From Syntrophomonadaceae bacterium (lineage in GTDB: Bacteria; Bacillota; Syntrophomonadia; Syntrophomonadales; Syntrophomonadaceae): a DNA stretch of 11,912 nucleotides. Both the position numbers and the translations under genes were made by a program. Positions within the stretch are counted from its first letter, which is position 1; each line of letters starts with the position of its first letter. Of the stretch, positions 1 to 7,035 are shown piece by piece. The notes under the pieces were generated by a model, which was given only the letters and a program-made list of their open reading frames with translations, was not told the origin of the DNA and searched no databases. The DNA lies in contig JAISDD010000040.1 in the NCBI GenBank assembly GCA_031265005.1, positions 1 through 11,912 on the forward strand. The letters are read 5' to 3'.

Positions 1-155
1 GGATCAGAGACGATTTCATCGTAATGTTCGGGGGAGCGCCGGTATCACAGGATTGGTGCGCTCAAATAGGGGCGGACGGATATGCTGATACCGCCACAGA
101 CGCTGTTATTCTTGCCAAAGAACTACTGGCTCAAAAAAAAGGAGGGTTATCATGA
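1..155 (+). CDS. mtmC: Methylamine corrinoid protein MtmC, C-terminal end (partial)
   Basis: The reading frame is open from the window edge (first whole codon at base 3) to TGA at 153-155 and gives about 50 residues. It contains VMFGGAPVSQ, then GADGYADTA, then an alanine-rich closing helix. That is the usual end of the B12-binding Rossmann-like domain of MtmC/MtbC/MttC methylamine corrinoid proteins. These cytoplasmic proteins accept the methyl group from the cognate methyltransferase on Co(I) and pass it to a second methyltransferase. The stop overlaps the mtmB start by four bases (ATGA), and the mtmB ribosome binding site AAAGGAGGG lies inside this gene's last codons, so the two are translationally coupled. 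Pairing with mtmB makes MtmC the best name; the fragment alone cannot exclude MtbC or MttC. The N-terminal helical domain and the His ligand to cobalt lie outside the window. Confidence 0.85.
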   Translation, partial: IRDDFIVMFGGAPVSQDWCAQIGADGYADTATDAVILAKELLAQKKGGLS

Positions 156-1543
156 AGACAATTGTAAAAGGGTTAACTGTTTTCGATATTTACGACCGTG
201 CTAAGAGCGGCCCGAAAGTTGCAGAAAAAGAGTGGGATTTTAAAATAATTCCCCAAACAGCAGCCGCTATCGCGAAAAAATATGACGTCAAAATGGACAA
301 GAAGACCATCATTCCGGAAAGCGCCGAATTGATAAACAAATTGTTTAACGCCGGATTGGATATGTTAGTGGAATGCGGTATTTATTGCATCGATACCGGC
401 AGGGTGATCAAATACTCTCGGGACGAGGTACTGTACGCTATAGAAGCCGCCCCTGACCATTTCGTGTTCGGCGAAGGACAGGAAGCCATTTACGTTACGC
501 CCAGACATTCAAGCTCATCAAAGCCTCCGCTGATTCAAGGCGGACCCACCGGTTCCCCTTGCTCAGAGGAAATGTTCCTGCCCATACATCAAGCATACGC
601 GCAGGAACCGATTATTGATACCATCGTCGACGGCGTCATGCAAACTATCATGGGTAAGGATCCGGTTCCCGGTTCTCCTTGGGAACTGATGGCCGTCCGG
701 GCGGAGGCTTTGCAAGTGCGGCAAGCGCAAATGCTGGCCGGACGCACCGGCATGGGATTGTAGGGGAATGAAACTTCATTGAGTCCCGCCGGTGTCGTCG
801 AAGCTGACTTCGAAGGCGGGATGCGTCCGTCTGACGCCCATGAAGTTTCCCAGTTAAATGAGCTGAAAATTGACGTAGGCGCGTTAGTTGTCGGAGCTCA
901 TTACGCGATGACTGGAGTAAACGTTATGGTTGAGCAGATGCCGATTTACGGAGGATATGCCGGTGGTTTGGAAGCCACTGCTATCGTAGACGTTGCGACT
1001 ACTATAAACTCTTTTGTCATGATGCAGGCTACCTGGCATTTAGACGGCCCTGTACATGTCAGATGGGGTATAACGACGGCCCGGGAAGCGCTGGCCGTCG
1101 CCGCCCACGCCGCTAAGGCCATTGAGGAAAACACTCATATGATATTAGGCAATCAGTATTATACATTGGCAGGCCCATGTACTTTGATGTGTTTACTGGA
1201 AACAGCGGCGCAAGCGATTACCGATACGGCAAGCGGCCGCGAAATACTTTCAGGCGTCGCCTCTTGTAAAGGCGTCTCCACCGACTTATTCACGGCGATG
1301 GAAGCCAGGATGATGGGCGAAGCGGCTTATGCGGCAGCGGGCATGGACACTCATGAGGTCAATATTCTCTTGGATAAATTGGTTTCATTATATGAAAAAG
1401 ATTATAAGACCGCTCCCGCAGGGAAAAAATTTCAAGAGTGTTACGACGTTAAAAAACTTGTCCCCACAGAAGAATATGTGGCGGTCTATGATGAAGCCGT
1501 AAAAATATTGACTGATTTGGGACTGACTTATTGGAACAAATAA
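152..1543 (+). CDS. mtmB: Monomethylamine methyltransferase MtmB with in-frame UAG (pyrrolysine)
   Basis: One gene of 463 residues if the UAG at 761-763 (codon 204) is read as pyrrolysine. MtmB moves the methyl group of monomethylamine to its corrinoid protein MtmC, with pyrrolysine in the active site. Both sides of the UAG are in the same frame and match the archaeal MtmB pattern. Upstream are FDIYDRAKSG, VECGIYCIDT and QGGPTGSP. The junction is AGRTGMGL-Pyl-GNETSLS. Downstream are SHEVSQLNELKID, MPIYGGYAGG, TWHLDGPVHVRWG and TASGREILSGVAS. Archaeal MtmB is about 458 residues with Pyl at 202; MtbB and MttB carry Pyl much later, so MtmB is the right subfamily. The start ATG has AAAGGAGGG six bases upstream. 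No ribosome binding site precedes a start after the UAG, which argues against two separate genes. A strong hairpin follows the UAG at 785-820. The true stop is TAA. Confidence 0.96.
761..763 (+). other. In-frame UAG codon read as pyrrolysine
   Basis: TAG at codon 204 of mtmB, with open conserved MtmB sequence on both sides in one frame and a tRNA with a CTA anticodon about 830 bases downstream. The context is TTG-TAG-GGG. A conventional annotation would call this a stop and split the gene in two. Confidence 0.95.
785..820 (+). promoter_or_regulatory. Stem-loop just downstream of the Pyl codon (PYLIS-like candidate)
   Basis: CCCGCC (785-790) pairs with GGCGGG (815-820), and inside it TCGAAG (798-803) pairs with CTTCGA (808-813), closing on a CTGA tetraloop. 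The two stems are separated by seven unpaired bases on the 5' side and one on the 3' side. The structure begins 21 bases after the UAG. A smaller hairpin, AATGA/TCATT (767-780), lies between. Archaeal mtmB has a downstream PYLIS element, reported to aid but not to be required for UAG decoding. Whether this bacterial hairpin acts is inference, because the region is also protein-coding. Confidence 0.5.
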
Positions 1544-1592
1544 CATTTTTCCGCTCTTTAAAGAGTAAAGAGACGTTCAGTTTTATCTATGT

Positions 1593-1664
1593 GGAGGGTA
1601 AATCGTAGTGATTATGCGGATTCTAAATCCGTACAGCCGGGTGCGACACCGGGACTCTTCGCCA
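1593..1664 (+). tRNA. pylT: tRNA-Pyl (CUA anticodon)
   Basis: A 72-base gene with encoded CCA (1662-1664) and G discriminator. The acceptor GGAGGGT (1593-1599) pairs with ACTCTTC (1654-1660), with two G-U pairs. Tell-tale tRNA-Pyl traits are present: a single base (A1600) between acceptor and D stem; a four-pair D stem AATC/GATT with a five-base D loop lacking GG; one base (A1614) before a six-pair anticodon stem (1615-1620 with 1628-1633); a loop TTCTAAA with anticodon CTA at 1623-1625; and a three-base variable loop CAG. The T arm is CCGGG, a seven-base loop, then CCGGG. In the canonical register this leaves a G-G mismatch at 1639:1651. Its place between mtmB and pylB supports the call. Confidence 0.94.
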
Positions 1665-1688
1665 TAAAATAATTAAGACGCGGAAAAG

Positions 1689-1717
1689 GCGGCCCGAGTT
1701 GCGCTGAATTCGGCTGC
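1689..1717 (+). promoter_or_regulatory. Hairpin in the pylT-pylB spacer
   Basis: GCGG (1689-1692) and CCGAGTT (1694-1700) pair with AATTCGG (1707-1713) and CTGC (1714-1717). This gives eleven pairs including two wobbles, one bulged C (1693) and a six-base loop. An A/G-rich run follows instead of a T-tract, so it does not look like an intrinsic terminator. It could be a tRNA 3'-processing or mRNA-stabilising structure; function is unknown. Confidence 0.4.
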
Positions 1718-1791
1718 TAAAAGAGAGAGTAGAAAAATAGCGTATGATTAGATTTACCTATCATATATAAATTTACGCTAAGGTGAGCGAA

Positions 1792-2868
1792 ATGAATTTA
1801 GATGAAATATTAAAAAAAATATGGGCCAGAGTAGAATTATCCCGTCCGGAAATAGAATTTCTGCTCAACCAGCGAGCCCCGCAAAATACGGATAAAATAT
1901 TTGCCGGCGCCCGCGCGATGAGAAAAATATTTTTCGGCAGCAAGGTGTTCTTGTATGGTTTCGTATATTTTTCCACCTATTGCAGGAATGATTGTTTATT
2001 TTGTTATTATAGAAAATCTAACTGGCAGCCTCCTCGGTACAGAAAATCCTTGGAACAAATAGTGGAAACGGCGATATGTCTGAAAAATAGCGGCGTACAT
2101 CTGATAGATTTGACAATGGGCGAAGATGCTTTTTATATCAATCACCCTGAAAAACTGATAAACATAGTAAAAAACGTTAAAGACGCTACCGGTCTTACCA
2201 TTATGGTTTCACCTGGTTTAGTCGAAGCCGGGCTTATTGACCGGTTAGCGGCGGCGGGGGCTGAATGGCTGGCTCTGTATCAAGAAACCCATAACGAACT
2301 ATTATTTAATGAAATAAGGATTAATCAAGACTACCAAAAAAGATACCAACTGAAAAAATACGCTCAAAGTCAGGGTATGCTTGTGGAAGAAGGTATCCTA
2401 AACGGCATAGGAAATGACATCATGGATATCGTTGATTCTTTGGCCGTTATGAAAAATCTAGGCGCCGCTCAAGTGAGAATTATGACGTTTATTCCCCAGT
2501 CAGGCACTCCTATGGAATATAAGGCCAACTACGGCCGCGATAATAGTACGCCTGAATTTTTGACCATTGCCGTTATGCGCTTGTTGTTTCCGCATCTTTT
2601 GATTCCGGCTTCCTTGGACATCGACGGCTTAAAAGGTTTAGAAAAACGCTTAAACTCAGGCGCTAATGTGATCACTTCTATCATTCCCCCCGGAAGGGGA
2701 TATAACGGCGTCGCCAGCGCTTACAGCGATATTGACGAAGGCCTTAGAACCGTCGAAGGAATACAGCGTACGCTGAACAAATGCGGCCTGGAAAAAGCCA
2801 GCGCCGAAGAATACAAAGAATGGGTAAAATCAAAAAAACCTCGTAAGCGAAAGGAGGCGCGGATATGA
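1792..2868 (+). CDS. pylB: Methylornithine synthase PylB
   Basis: PylB is a radical-SAM mutase that converts L-lysine to (3R)-3-methyl-D-ornithine, the first step of pyrrolysine synthesis. The protein has the cluster motif CRNDCLFC, with cysteines at residues 64, 68 and 71 binding [4Fe-4S]. Further along are SGVHLIDLTMGED in the TIM-barrel core, LYQETHNELLF, EEGILNGIGN, and a C-terminal PPGRGYNGVASA. Its 358 residues fit the family (about 350). I chose the ATG at 1792 because AAGGTGAG sits directly upstream; an in-frame GTG at 1783 would add three residues but would place the start inside that binding site. The end overlaps the pylC start by four bases (ATGA), so the genes are probably co-translated. 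The stop is TGA. Family identity is strengthened by the intact pylBCD order. Confidence 0.95.
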   Translation: MNLDEILKKIWARVELSRPEIEFLLNQRAPQNTDKIFAGARAMRKIFFGSKVFLYGFVYFSTYCRNDCLFCYYRKSNWQPPRYRKSLEQIVETAICLKNSGVHLIDLTMGEDAFYINHPEKLINIVKNVKDATGLTIMVSPGLVEAGLIDRLAAAGAEWLALYQETHNELLFNEIRINQDYQKRYQLKKYAQSQGMLVEEGILNGIGNDIMDIVDSLAVMKNLGAAQVRIMTFIPQSGTPMEYKANYGRDNSTPEFLTIAVMRLLFPHLLIPASLDIDGLKGLEKRLNSGANVITSIIPPGRGYNGVASAYSDIDEGLRTVEGIQRTLNKCGLEKASAEEYKEWVKSKKPRKRKEARI

Positions 2869-4001
2869 CAAAAATTTTAATCGCAGGTGGAAAGTTACAA
2901 GGAACCGAAATAGCTTATCTGGCTAAAAAAGCCGGTTATTATTCTATCATGGTCGACAAACGCCCTGTTGTCCCGGCTGGCGCTTTGGTAAACGAGCATA
3001 TCCAAAACGATATATTCGCGGAAACGGAAATGCTTCCTGTTTTTCAAAGAGCAGACATTATCATTCCCGCTATTGAAGATAAGTCCGTGCTGTCCAAAAT
3101 CGTCGACTATGCGGAAATTACCCAAACTCCGCTGGTTTTTGACCAAGAAGCTTACCTGCTGTCGTCTTCTAAAAAAGCGTCCAATGACTGGTTTGAACGC
3201 TTGGGACTGTCTGTGCCTGGTAAATATCCTCATTGCGGCTACCCTGTTATTATTAAGCCGGACGGTTTAAGCGGAAGCCGCAATGTTTATAAAGCCGCGT
3301 CTCCGACCGAAGCAAATTCTATCATAGAGTCTATGAAAGGTGATTTTGTAGCGCAAGAATTTCTACCGGGCCGTTCTTTTTCTATGGAGGTAATAGGCGA
3401 CGGCAGACAATTTTCTCTTTTGCCTGTCACTGAAGTGATCACGGATAAGGTCTGCGACTGTAAGCGCGTTATCGCCCCCGCCGATATTTCTTCGGCTTTG
3501 GAACAGCAATTTTTCAATTTGGCGTCCAAAATAGCCGGCAATTTAAAAATCAATGGCATATTTGATATTGAAGTCATCTGCCAAGGCGAAACGCTGAAAT
3601 TATTGGAAATAGACGCCCGTTTTCCCAGCCAGACCCCTATCAGTATATTCCATGCTTATGGCCTAAATATGGTTGAAATATTAACTGAAACGGCTTTATC
3701 TTCTATGCCGCCCATAAACAAGAGCCGCAAAGCAATTTGTTATTATCAGAATATATCCGTTGACCGCGCCGGTATTCGGGTTTCAGGAGAAAATATAATG
3801 TCAAGGTGCGCTGACCTTGCGGTAATTGAAGGATTTTTTGGTTCTGACGAAGGAATCACCGACTACCGTGAAGGCTCAAAAAGCTGGAAAGCTATTATTA
3901 TCGTAACGGCTGATACTTATGAATACGCATATCAAAAGTTTTTGTCATGCGTAAATAATATTAGGAACGAATACCAAATTTCGTCATTTGAAGAAGGTTA
4001 A
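2865..4001 (+). CDS. pylC: 3-methylornithine--L-lysine ligase PylC
   Basis: PylC is an ATP-grasp ligase that joins 3-methyl-D-ornithine to the epsilon-amino group of a second lysine using ATP. The N-terminal pre-ATP-grasp fold starts KILIAGGKLQGTEIAYLAKKAG. The ATP-grasp core shows YPVIIKPDGLSGSRNV (lysine and glycine-rich loop), VAQEFLPGRSFSMEVIG, and the metal-binding stretch LLEIDARFPSQTP. Its 378 residues are slightly longer than the archaeal protein (about 363), the extra length being mostly C-terminal. The start ATG overlaps the pylB stop, with AAAGGAGG just upstream inside pylB. The stop is TAA, five bases before pylD. Confidence 0.95.
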   Translation: MTKILIAGGKLQGTEIAYLAKKAGYYSIMVDKRPVVPAGALVNEHIQNDIFAETEMLPVFQRADIIIPAIEDKSVLSKIVDYAEITQTPLVFDQEAYLLSSSKKASNDWFERLGLSVPGKYPHCGYPVIIKPDGLSGSRNVYKAASPTEANSIIESMKGDFVAQEFLPGRSFSMEVIGDGRQFSLLPVTEVITDKVCDCKRVIAPADISSALEQQFFNLASKIAGNLKINGIFDIEVICQGETLKLLEIDARFPSQTPISIFHAYGLNMVEILTETALSSMPPINKSRKAICYYQNISVDRAGIRVSGENIMSRCADLAVIEGFFGSDEGITDYREGSKSWKAIIIVTADTYEYAYQKFLSCVNNIRNEYQISSFEEG

Positions 4002-4006
4002 TTACC

Positions 4007-4822
4007 ATGTCAAGACTGCATGAAAATGATATTGCTGGGATTGCGGGCAAGCTGCCTCAATATGATATGGCCTTAAAAAAGTCTTTAGGTTATACCTTGG
4101 AGGAAATCGCCCAAAAAGCGGTAAACTGCTTTGAGCCTAATCCGGAACTCAGAACAGCTGTGGTGCCAGTAACCAGCGGAATGGGTATTATCGGAGGATT
4201 TTCGCAAACTGTGAGCCTTATATTGGAGCATTGCCGCGCGAAAGCTTTTGTTACCGACGCCCCGGATGTGGCGGGACTGCAGGAAGCTTACAAAAAAGGC
4301 GCGGAAATTATTTTTTTGGCGGACGACTTTATCTGTGCGGCTTTTTCCGCTGAAAAGCGAATATTTTCGGATAACGGCTACGCAACTGGAGTCGGGTTTG
4401 CCGCCGCTCTGGAAATCATGATGGACAAAACTTCTAATGAGACCGTTTTGATTTTGGGAGCTGGCCCGGTTGGCTTGGCCGCCGCCGCTTACTTGTCCAA
4501 AGCCGGCTTTGATATTACCATACATGATATTGACGAAAAGAAATTACGCCGTGCCGCCGACAAAATCGCCGGAATTAAAGCAATTGAAAATATAGGCCCG
4601 TTGAAGAACTACCTTTATATCATAGACGCTACGACCAGCGCTGAATTTATAAAACGCGAGGACGTAACCGAAGCTACGAAAATCGCGGCGCCGGGTATGC
4701 CGTTAGGAGTTACGGAAGAAGCGCTTAAAATCGCTTGTGTTTTCCATAATCCTTTAGAATTAGGTATAATGACCATGTATTTTGACTGTGTCCGCCAGCT
4801 TAAAGCTCTTGATAAATATTGA
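4007..4822 (+). CDS. pylD: Pyrrolysine-forming dehydrogenase PylD
   Basis: PylD oxidises 3-methylornithyl-N6-lysine with NAD+; loss of ammonia and ring closure then give pyrrolysine. The protein has the family's PVTSGMGIIGGFSQTV segment (residues 54-69) and a Rossmann nucleotide loop VLILGAGPVGLAAAAYL (147-163), followed by the acidic TIHDIDEKKL end of the second strand. Its 271 residues compare with about 259 in archaea. The ATG is preceded by AAGAAGGT. The TGA stop abuts the pylSn leader, whose own binding site lies nine bases further on. It is third in the compact pylBCD set. Confidence 0.95.
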   Translation: MSRLHENDIAGIAGKLPQYDMALKKSLGYTLEEIAQKAVNCFEPNPELRTAVVPVTSGMGIIGGFSQTVSLILEHCRAKAFVTDAPDVAGLQEAYKKGAEIIFLADDFICAAFSAEKRIFSDNGYATGVGFAAALEIMMDKTSNETVLILGAGPVGLAAAAYLSKAGFDITIHDIDEKKLRRAADKIAGIKAIENIGPLKNYLYIIDATTSAEFIKREDVTEATKIAAPGMPLGVTEEALKIACVFHNPLELGIMTMYFDCVRQLKALDKY

Positions 4823-4845
4823 ATATGGCAGAGGGGGCGCCGGAT

Positions 4846-5226
4846 ATGAACAGTAAAAGTCCTGTCCAAGAAAAAACTAAACGTTATGTGCATAAAAATC
4901 AAAGTCTTTATACTTTGATCAGCAAAATCAAACTATGGCCTTCACGTACAGGTATCTTGCACGGCGTAAAAAGTGTGGAAAAAACTGGTAATAGCATCCG
5001 TATCATAACTCATTGCGGAGAAGCGTTTACCGTTTGGGATTCTAAAAATAGCCGCAGTTCCAGATGGCTGAGAAATCGTTGGTCCAAGTATCCCTGCCCT
5101 CAATGTAAAATACCTGATTGGAAATTAGAAAAATATTCGTCAACCGTGTTCATTAATGCTAAACTCAAAAGAAAAAGTGCGGGAACCAGAATAAGCGGCA
5201 CTGAAAACAACGCTGTCCAACGTTAA
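4846..5226 (+). CDS. pylSn: Pyrrolysyl-tRNA synthetase N-terminal domain protein PylSn
   Basis: This 126-residue protein corresponds to the tRNA-Pyl-binding N-terminal domain that is fused to the catalytic domain in Methanosarcina. It binds the T and variable arms of the tRNA and raises its affinity for the synthetase. Matching segments are SLYTLISKIKLWPSRTGILH (residues 20-39), THCGEAFTVWDSKNSRSSR and CPQC (84-87). The domain is known to hold a zinc ion in Methanosarcina. Here the first His (H39) and both Cys (84, 87) are present, but the HH pair before CxxC is replaced by Asn-Arg (77-78). The basic C-terminal tail (about 100-126) is not recognisable. I chose ATG 4846 because GAGGGGG lies nine bases upstream. 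Earlier in-frame starts (TTG 4819, ATG 4825) would overlap or precede that site. Confidence 0.9.
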   Translation: MNSKSPVQEKTKRYVHKNQSLYTLISKIKLWPSRTGILHGVKSVEKTGNSIRIITHCGEAFTVWDSKNSRSSRWLRNRWSKYPCPQCKIPDWKLEKYSSTVFINAKLKRKSAGTRISGTENNAVQR

Positions 5227-5250
5227 AAATAGGCAGGTGGGAAAACAACA

Positions 5251-6093
5251 ATGACAATCACATTTTCTGAAACTCAGAAGAATCGCCTTACTGATCTAGG
5301 CTGGAAAGACAGACTTGTAACTGAAGAATTTGAAACTGCTGAACAGCGAGAAAAAGCCTACAAAAAAATAGAAAAGGCGGCTATAGCTAAAAACCGCGAA
5401 CGGTTGCTCCGGCTTATTGGTGAAACTCATCAGCCTCAGCTTTGTAATCTAGAGCAAAATCTGTCGGCTTGCCTTCGCGAACAGGGATTTACCCAAGTAA
5501 CCACTCCTTCTATTATTTCAAAAGTTTTTTTGGAAAGAATGTCTCTGGACGAAGCCCATCCTCTAAACCGGCAAGTCTTTTGGCTGGATCAGAAAACCTG
5601 TCTGCGTCCTATGCTGGCTCCTAATCTTTACGCCGTGTCACGGCAAATAATGAATTTTGCCCAAACGCCTTTAAAAATATTTGAAATAGGTTCTTGTTTT
5701 AGGAAAGAATCCGAAGGCAAACTGCATTTGAAAGAATTTACCATGTTAAATTTAGTGGAGTGGGGTACTCCCATGGAAGAAAGGCTGGAGCGTCTGAAAG
5801 AATTGGCAGATATAGTATTGCGCGCCGTCCCCATCAGAGACTATTATTTAGAAGAAGAGTTTTCTCAAATATACGGAGACGCTCTTGACATTGTGAGCCG
5901 TGAAGGAATAGAATTAGCCTCAACCTCAATGGGGCCTCATCCTTTAGACTCAGCTTGGAAAATATCCTGTTCCTGGGTAGGGATAGGTTTTGGCTTGGAG
6001 CGCCTGCTGGTTTGCCGCGAAGAAGACGAAGGCATCCATCGTTATTCAAAAAGTATTTCCTTTTTGGACGGGGCCAGATTAAATATAAAGTAA
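5251..6093 (+). CDS. pylSc: Pyrrolysyl-tRNA synthetase catalytic subunit PylSc
   Basis: This class II aminoacyl-tRNA synthetase charges tRNA-Pyl with pyrrolysine. At 280 residues it matches stand-alone bacterial PylSc (about 288). Visible motifs are CLRPMLAPNLY (117-127), class II motif 2 FEIGSCFRKESEGKLHLKEF (144-163), TMLNLVEWG, IYGDALDIV, and motif 3 GIGFGLERLL (244-253). By alignment from memory with M. mazei, R151 corresponds to R330, N167 to N346 (amide recognition of the ligand) and Y208 to Y384. The position of C348, which lines the ligand pocket, is Val (V169). The C-terminal end SISFLDGARLNI is typical. The start has AGGTGGG upstream, 24 bases after pylSn. Having Sn directly before Sc recreates the domain order of the fused archaeal gene. 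Confidence 0.96.
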   Translation: MTITFSETQKNRLTDLGWKDRLVTEEFETAEQREKAYKKIEKAAIAKNRERLLRLIGETHQPQLCNLEQNLSACLREQGFTQVTTPSIISKVFLERMSLDEAHPLNRQVFWLDQKTCLRPMLAPNLYAVSRQIMNFAQTPLKIFEIGSCFRKESEGKLHLKEFTMLNLVEWGTPMEERLERLKELADIVLRAVPIRDYYLEEEFSQIYGDALDIVSREGIELASTSMGPHPLDSAWKISCSWVGIGFGLERLLVCREEDEGIHRYSKSISFLDGARLNIK

Positions 6094-6169
6094 ATTCCTT
6101 GCTATATCTGCTATATATTCAGCTATTAATATTCTCATATTCACAGTTAACGAAGGGATATGAAAAGTA

Positions 6170-6883
6170 ATGAACAAACCAATAATTGGAGTTACGCCCA
6201 TATGGGATGAAGAGCGAAACAGCGTTTGGATGGAACCTGGTTATATGAATGGTATCTTACAAGCCGGCGGGATCCCGGTCGTCCTCCCTTTAAACGCCGG
6301 CAAAATCATTTACGCGCAAATAGCCTATAAATTCGACGGCTTCTTATTTACTGGAGGATATGATATCGCTCCGATCTGTTATAATGAAAAAAAATCTCCG
6401 CACTGCGGCTTCACTTATATAGAAAGAGATAAAGCCGAAACCATTCTTTTCCAAGAGGCCCTTTTAAGGTTAGACAAGCCGGTTTTTGGAATCTGCCGGG
6501 GCATTCAGCTGTTTAACGTTATAATGGGCGGCGTCTTGTACCAGGATATACCTGCCGAGTTCAACTCCGCAATAAAATTGGAACATAGCCAAAATCCTCC
6601 GTACGACGCGCCTGCGCATAAAGTCAAGCTTAAAGAAAACGGGCTGCTCTACCGGATGCTGGGAACTTATGAAATAGCGGTCAATAGTTGCCACCATCAA
6701 GGCATAAAAATACTTTCCGATCAGCTAGAACCTTTAGCCTTGGCTGAAGACGGATTAGTGGAAGCGCTATGTATCCCGGATAAAACCTTTGCGGTAGCTG
6801 TACAATGGCATCCCGAGTTGAATCTGCAAAACGAGAACAGCCGGAAATTATTTAAGGCTTTTGTGGAAAGTTGTAAATATTAG
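6170..6883 (+). CDS. Class-I glutamine-amidotransferase-like hydrolase (peptidase C26, PuuD-like)
   Basis: A 237-residue protein with all the marks of gamma-glutamyl hydrolases of the PuuD type, which cut gamma-glutamyl amides. It has GVTPIWDE at the N-terminus, the oxyanion region FLFTGGYDIAP (58-68), the nucleophile elbow FGICRGIQLFN (Cys109), and AVQWHPEL (His214, Glu216) completing the triad. The length fits the family. It starts 76 A/T-rich bases after pylSc on the same strand, with AAGGG 12 bases before the ATG. It may be read through from the pyl operon or have its own weak promoter in the gap. PuuD proper removes glutamate from gamma-glutamyl-GABA, but no other puu genes are present. 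A role on gamma-glutamyl-methylamide or another amine conjugate would suit the methylamine context but is speculation. The stop is TAG. Confidence 0.85.
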   Translation: MNKPIIGVTPIWDEERNSVWMEPGYMNGILQAGGIPVVLPLNAGKIIYAQIAYKFDGFLFTGGYDIAPICYNEKKSPHCGFTYIERDKAETILFQEALLRLDKPVFGICRGIQLFNVIMGGVLYQDIPAEFNSAIKLEHSQNPPYDAPAHKVKLKENGLLYRMLGTYEIAVNSCHHQGIKILSDQLEPLALAEDGLVEALCIPDKTFAVAVQWHPELNLQNENSRKLFKAFVESCKY

Positions 6884-7035
6884 AAATCTCTCCTCTACAA
6901 AAAATGGTATTTTTTTGCGTCATGCCTGAACAGCGCTTTTGTATTCCTTAGGCACAAAAATTACCTCCGCCCACTATGTTCATCTCGTGTTCGCGGTCTA
7001 CGCGGCGGCAATGCCACGGTTCACGGAGTATGGCG
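6884..7035. other. Convergent junction between the pyl-side operon and vanX
   Basis: These 152 bases separate two converging genes. They hold an A/T-only inverted repeat (AAAAAAT 6899-6905, ATTTTTT 6909-6915, loop GGT) that could act weakly as a terminator in both directions. A longer-range pair TGCCT (6923-6927) / AGGCA (6950-6954) is also present. Short frames run open on both strands, but I recognise no gene and see no recombinase, insertion-sequence end or attachment site. Confidence 0.5.

Noticed and set aside
779..1543. Separate gene starting at TTG 779 after the UAG
   Set aside because: There is no ribosome binding site at a useful distance, and its sequence is simply the second part of MtmB in the same frame as the first.
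1554..1565. Palindrome CTCTTTAAAGAG as an mtmB terminator
   Set aside because: It is a perfect palindrome with no loop, A/T-rich, and not followed by a T-tract; it is also too close to pylT to decide its role.
1565..1592. Promoter for pylT with TATCTA near 1585
   Set aside because: No acceptable -35 is found at 16-18 bases; co-transcription with mtmCB is as likely.
4085..4525. 146-residue minus-strand frame opposite pylD
   Set aside because: Shadow frame; it has no ribosome binding site and no familiar motif, and pylD is certain.
6094..6169. Promoter TTGCTA ... TATTAA in the gap before the C26 gene
   Set aside because: The spacing is about 19 bases and the region is A/T-rich, so such matches are expected by chance.
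5955..6170. Plus-strand frame overlapping the end of pylSc
   Set aside because: An alternate frame of the PylSc C-terminus running into A/T-rich spacer; the low-complexity arginine run looks non-coding.
6923..6954. TGCCT/AGGCA hairpin as terminator of the C26 gene
   Set aside because: Only five pairs with a loop of over 20 bases and a run of As rather than Ts.
6950..7035. Minus-strand frame after vanX reading REPWHCRRVDREHE, suggestive of a VanY-type PWH motif
   Set aside because: Only about 25 residues, with no start and no continuing homology; the opposite strand is equally open, so no gene is claimed.
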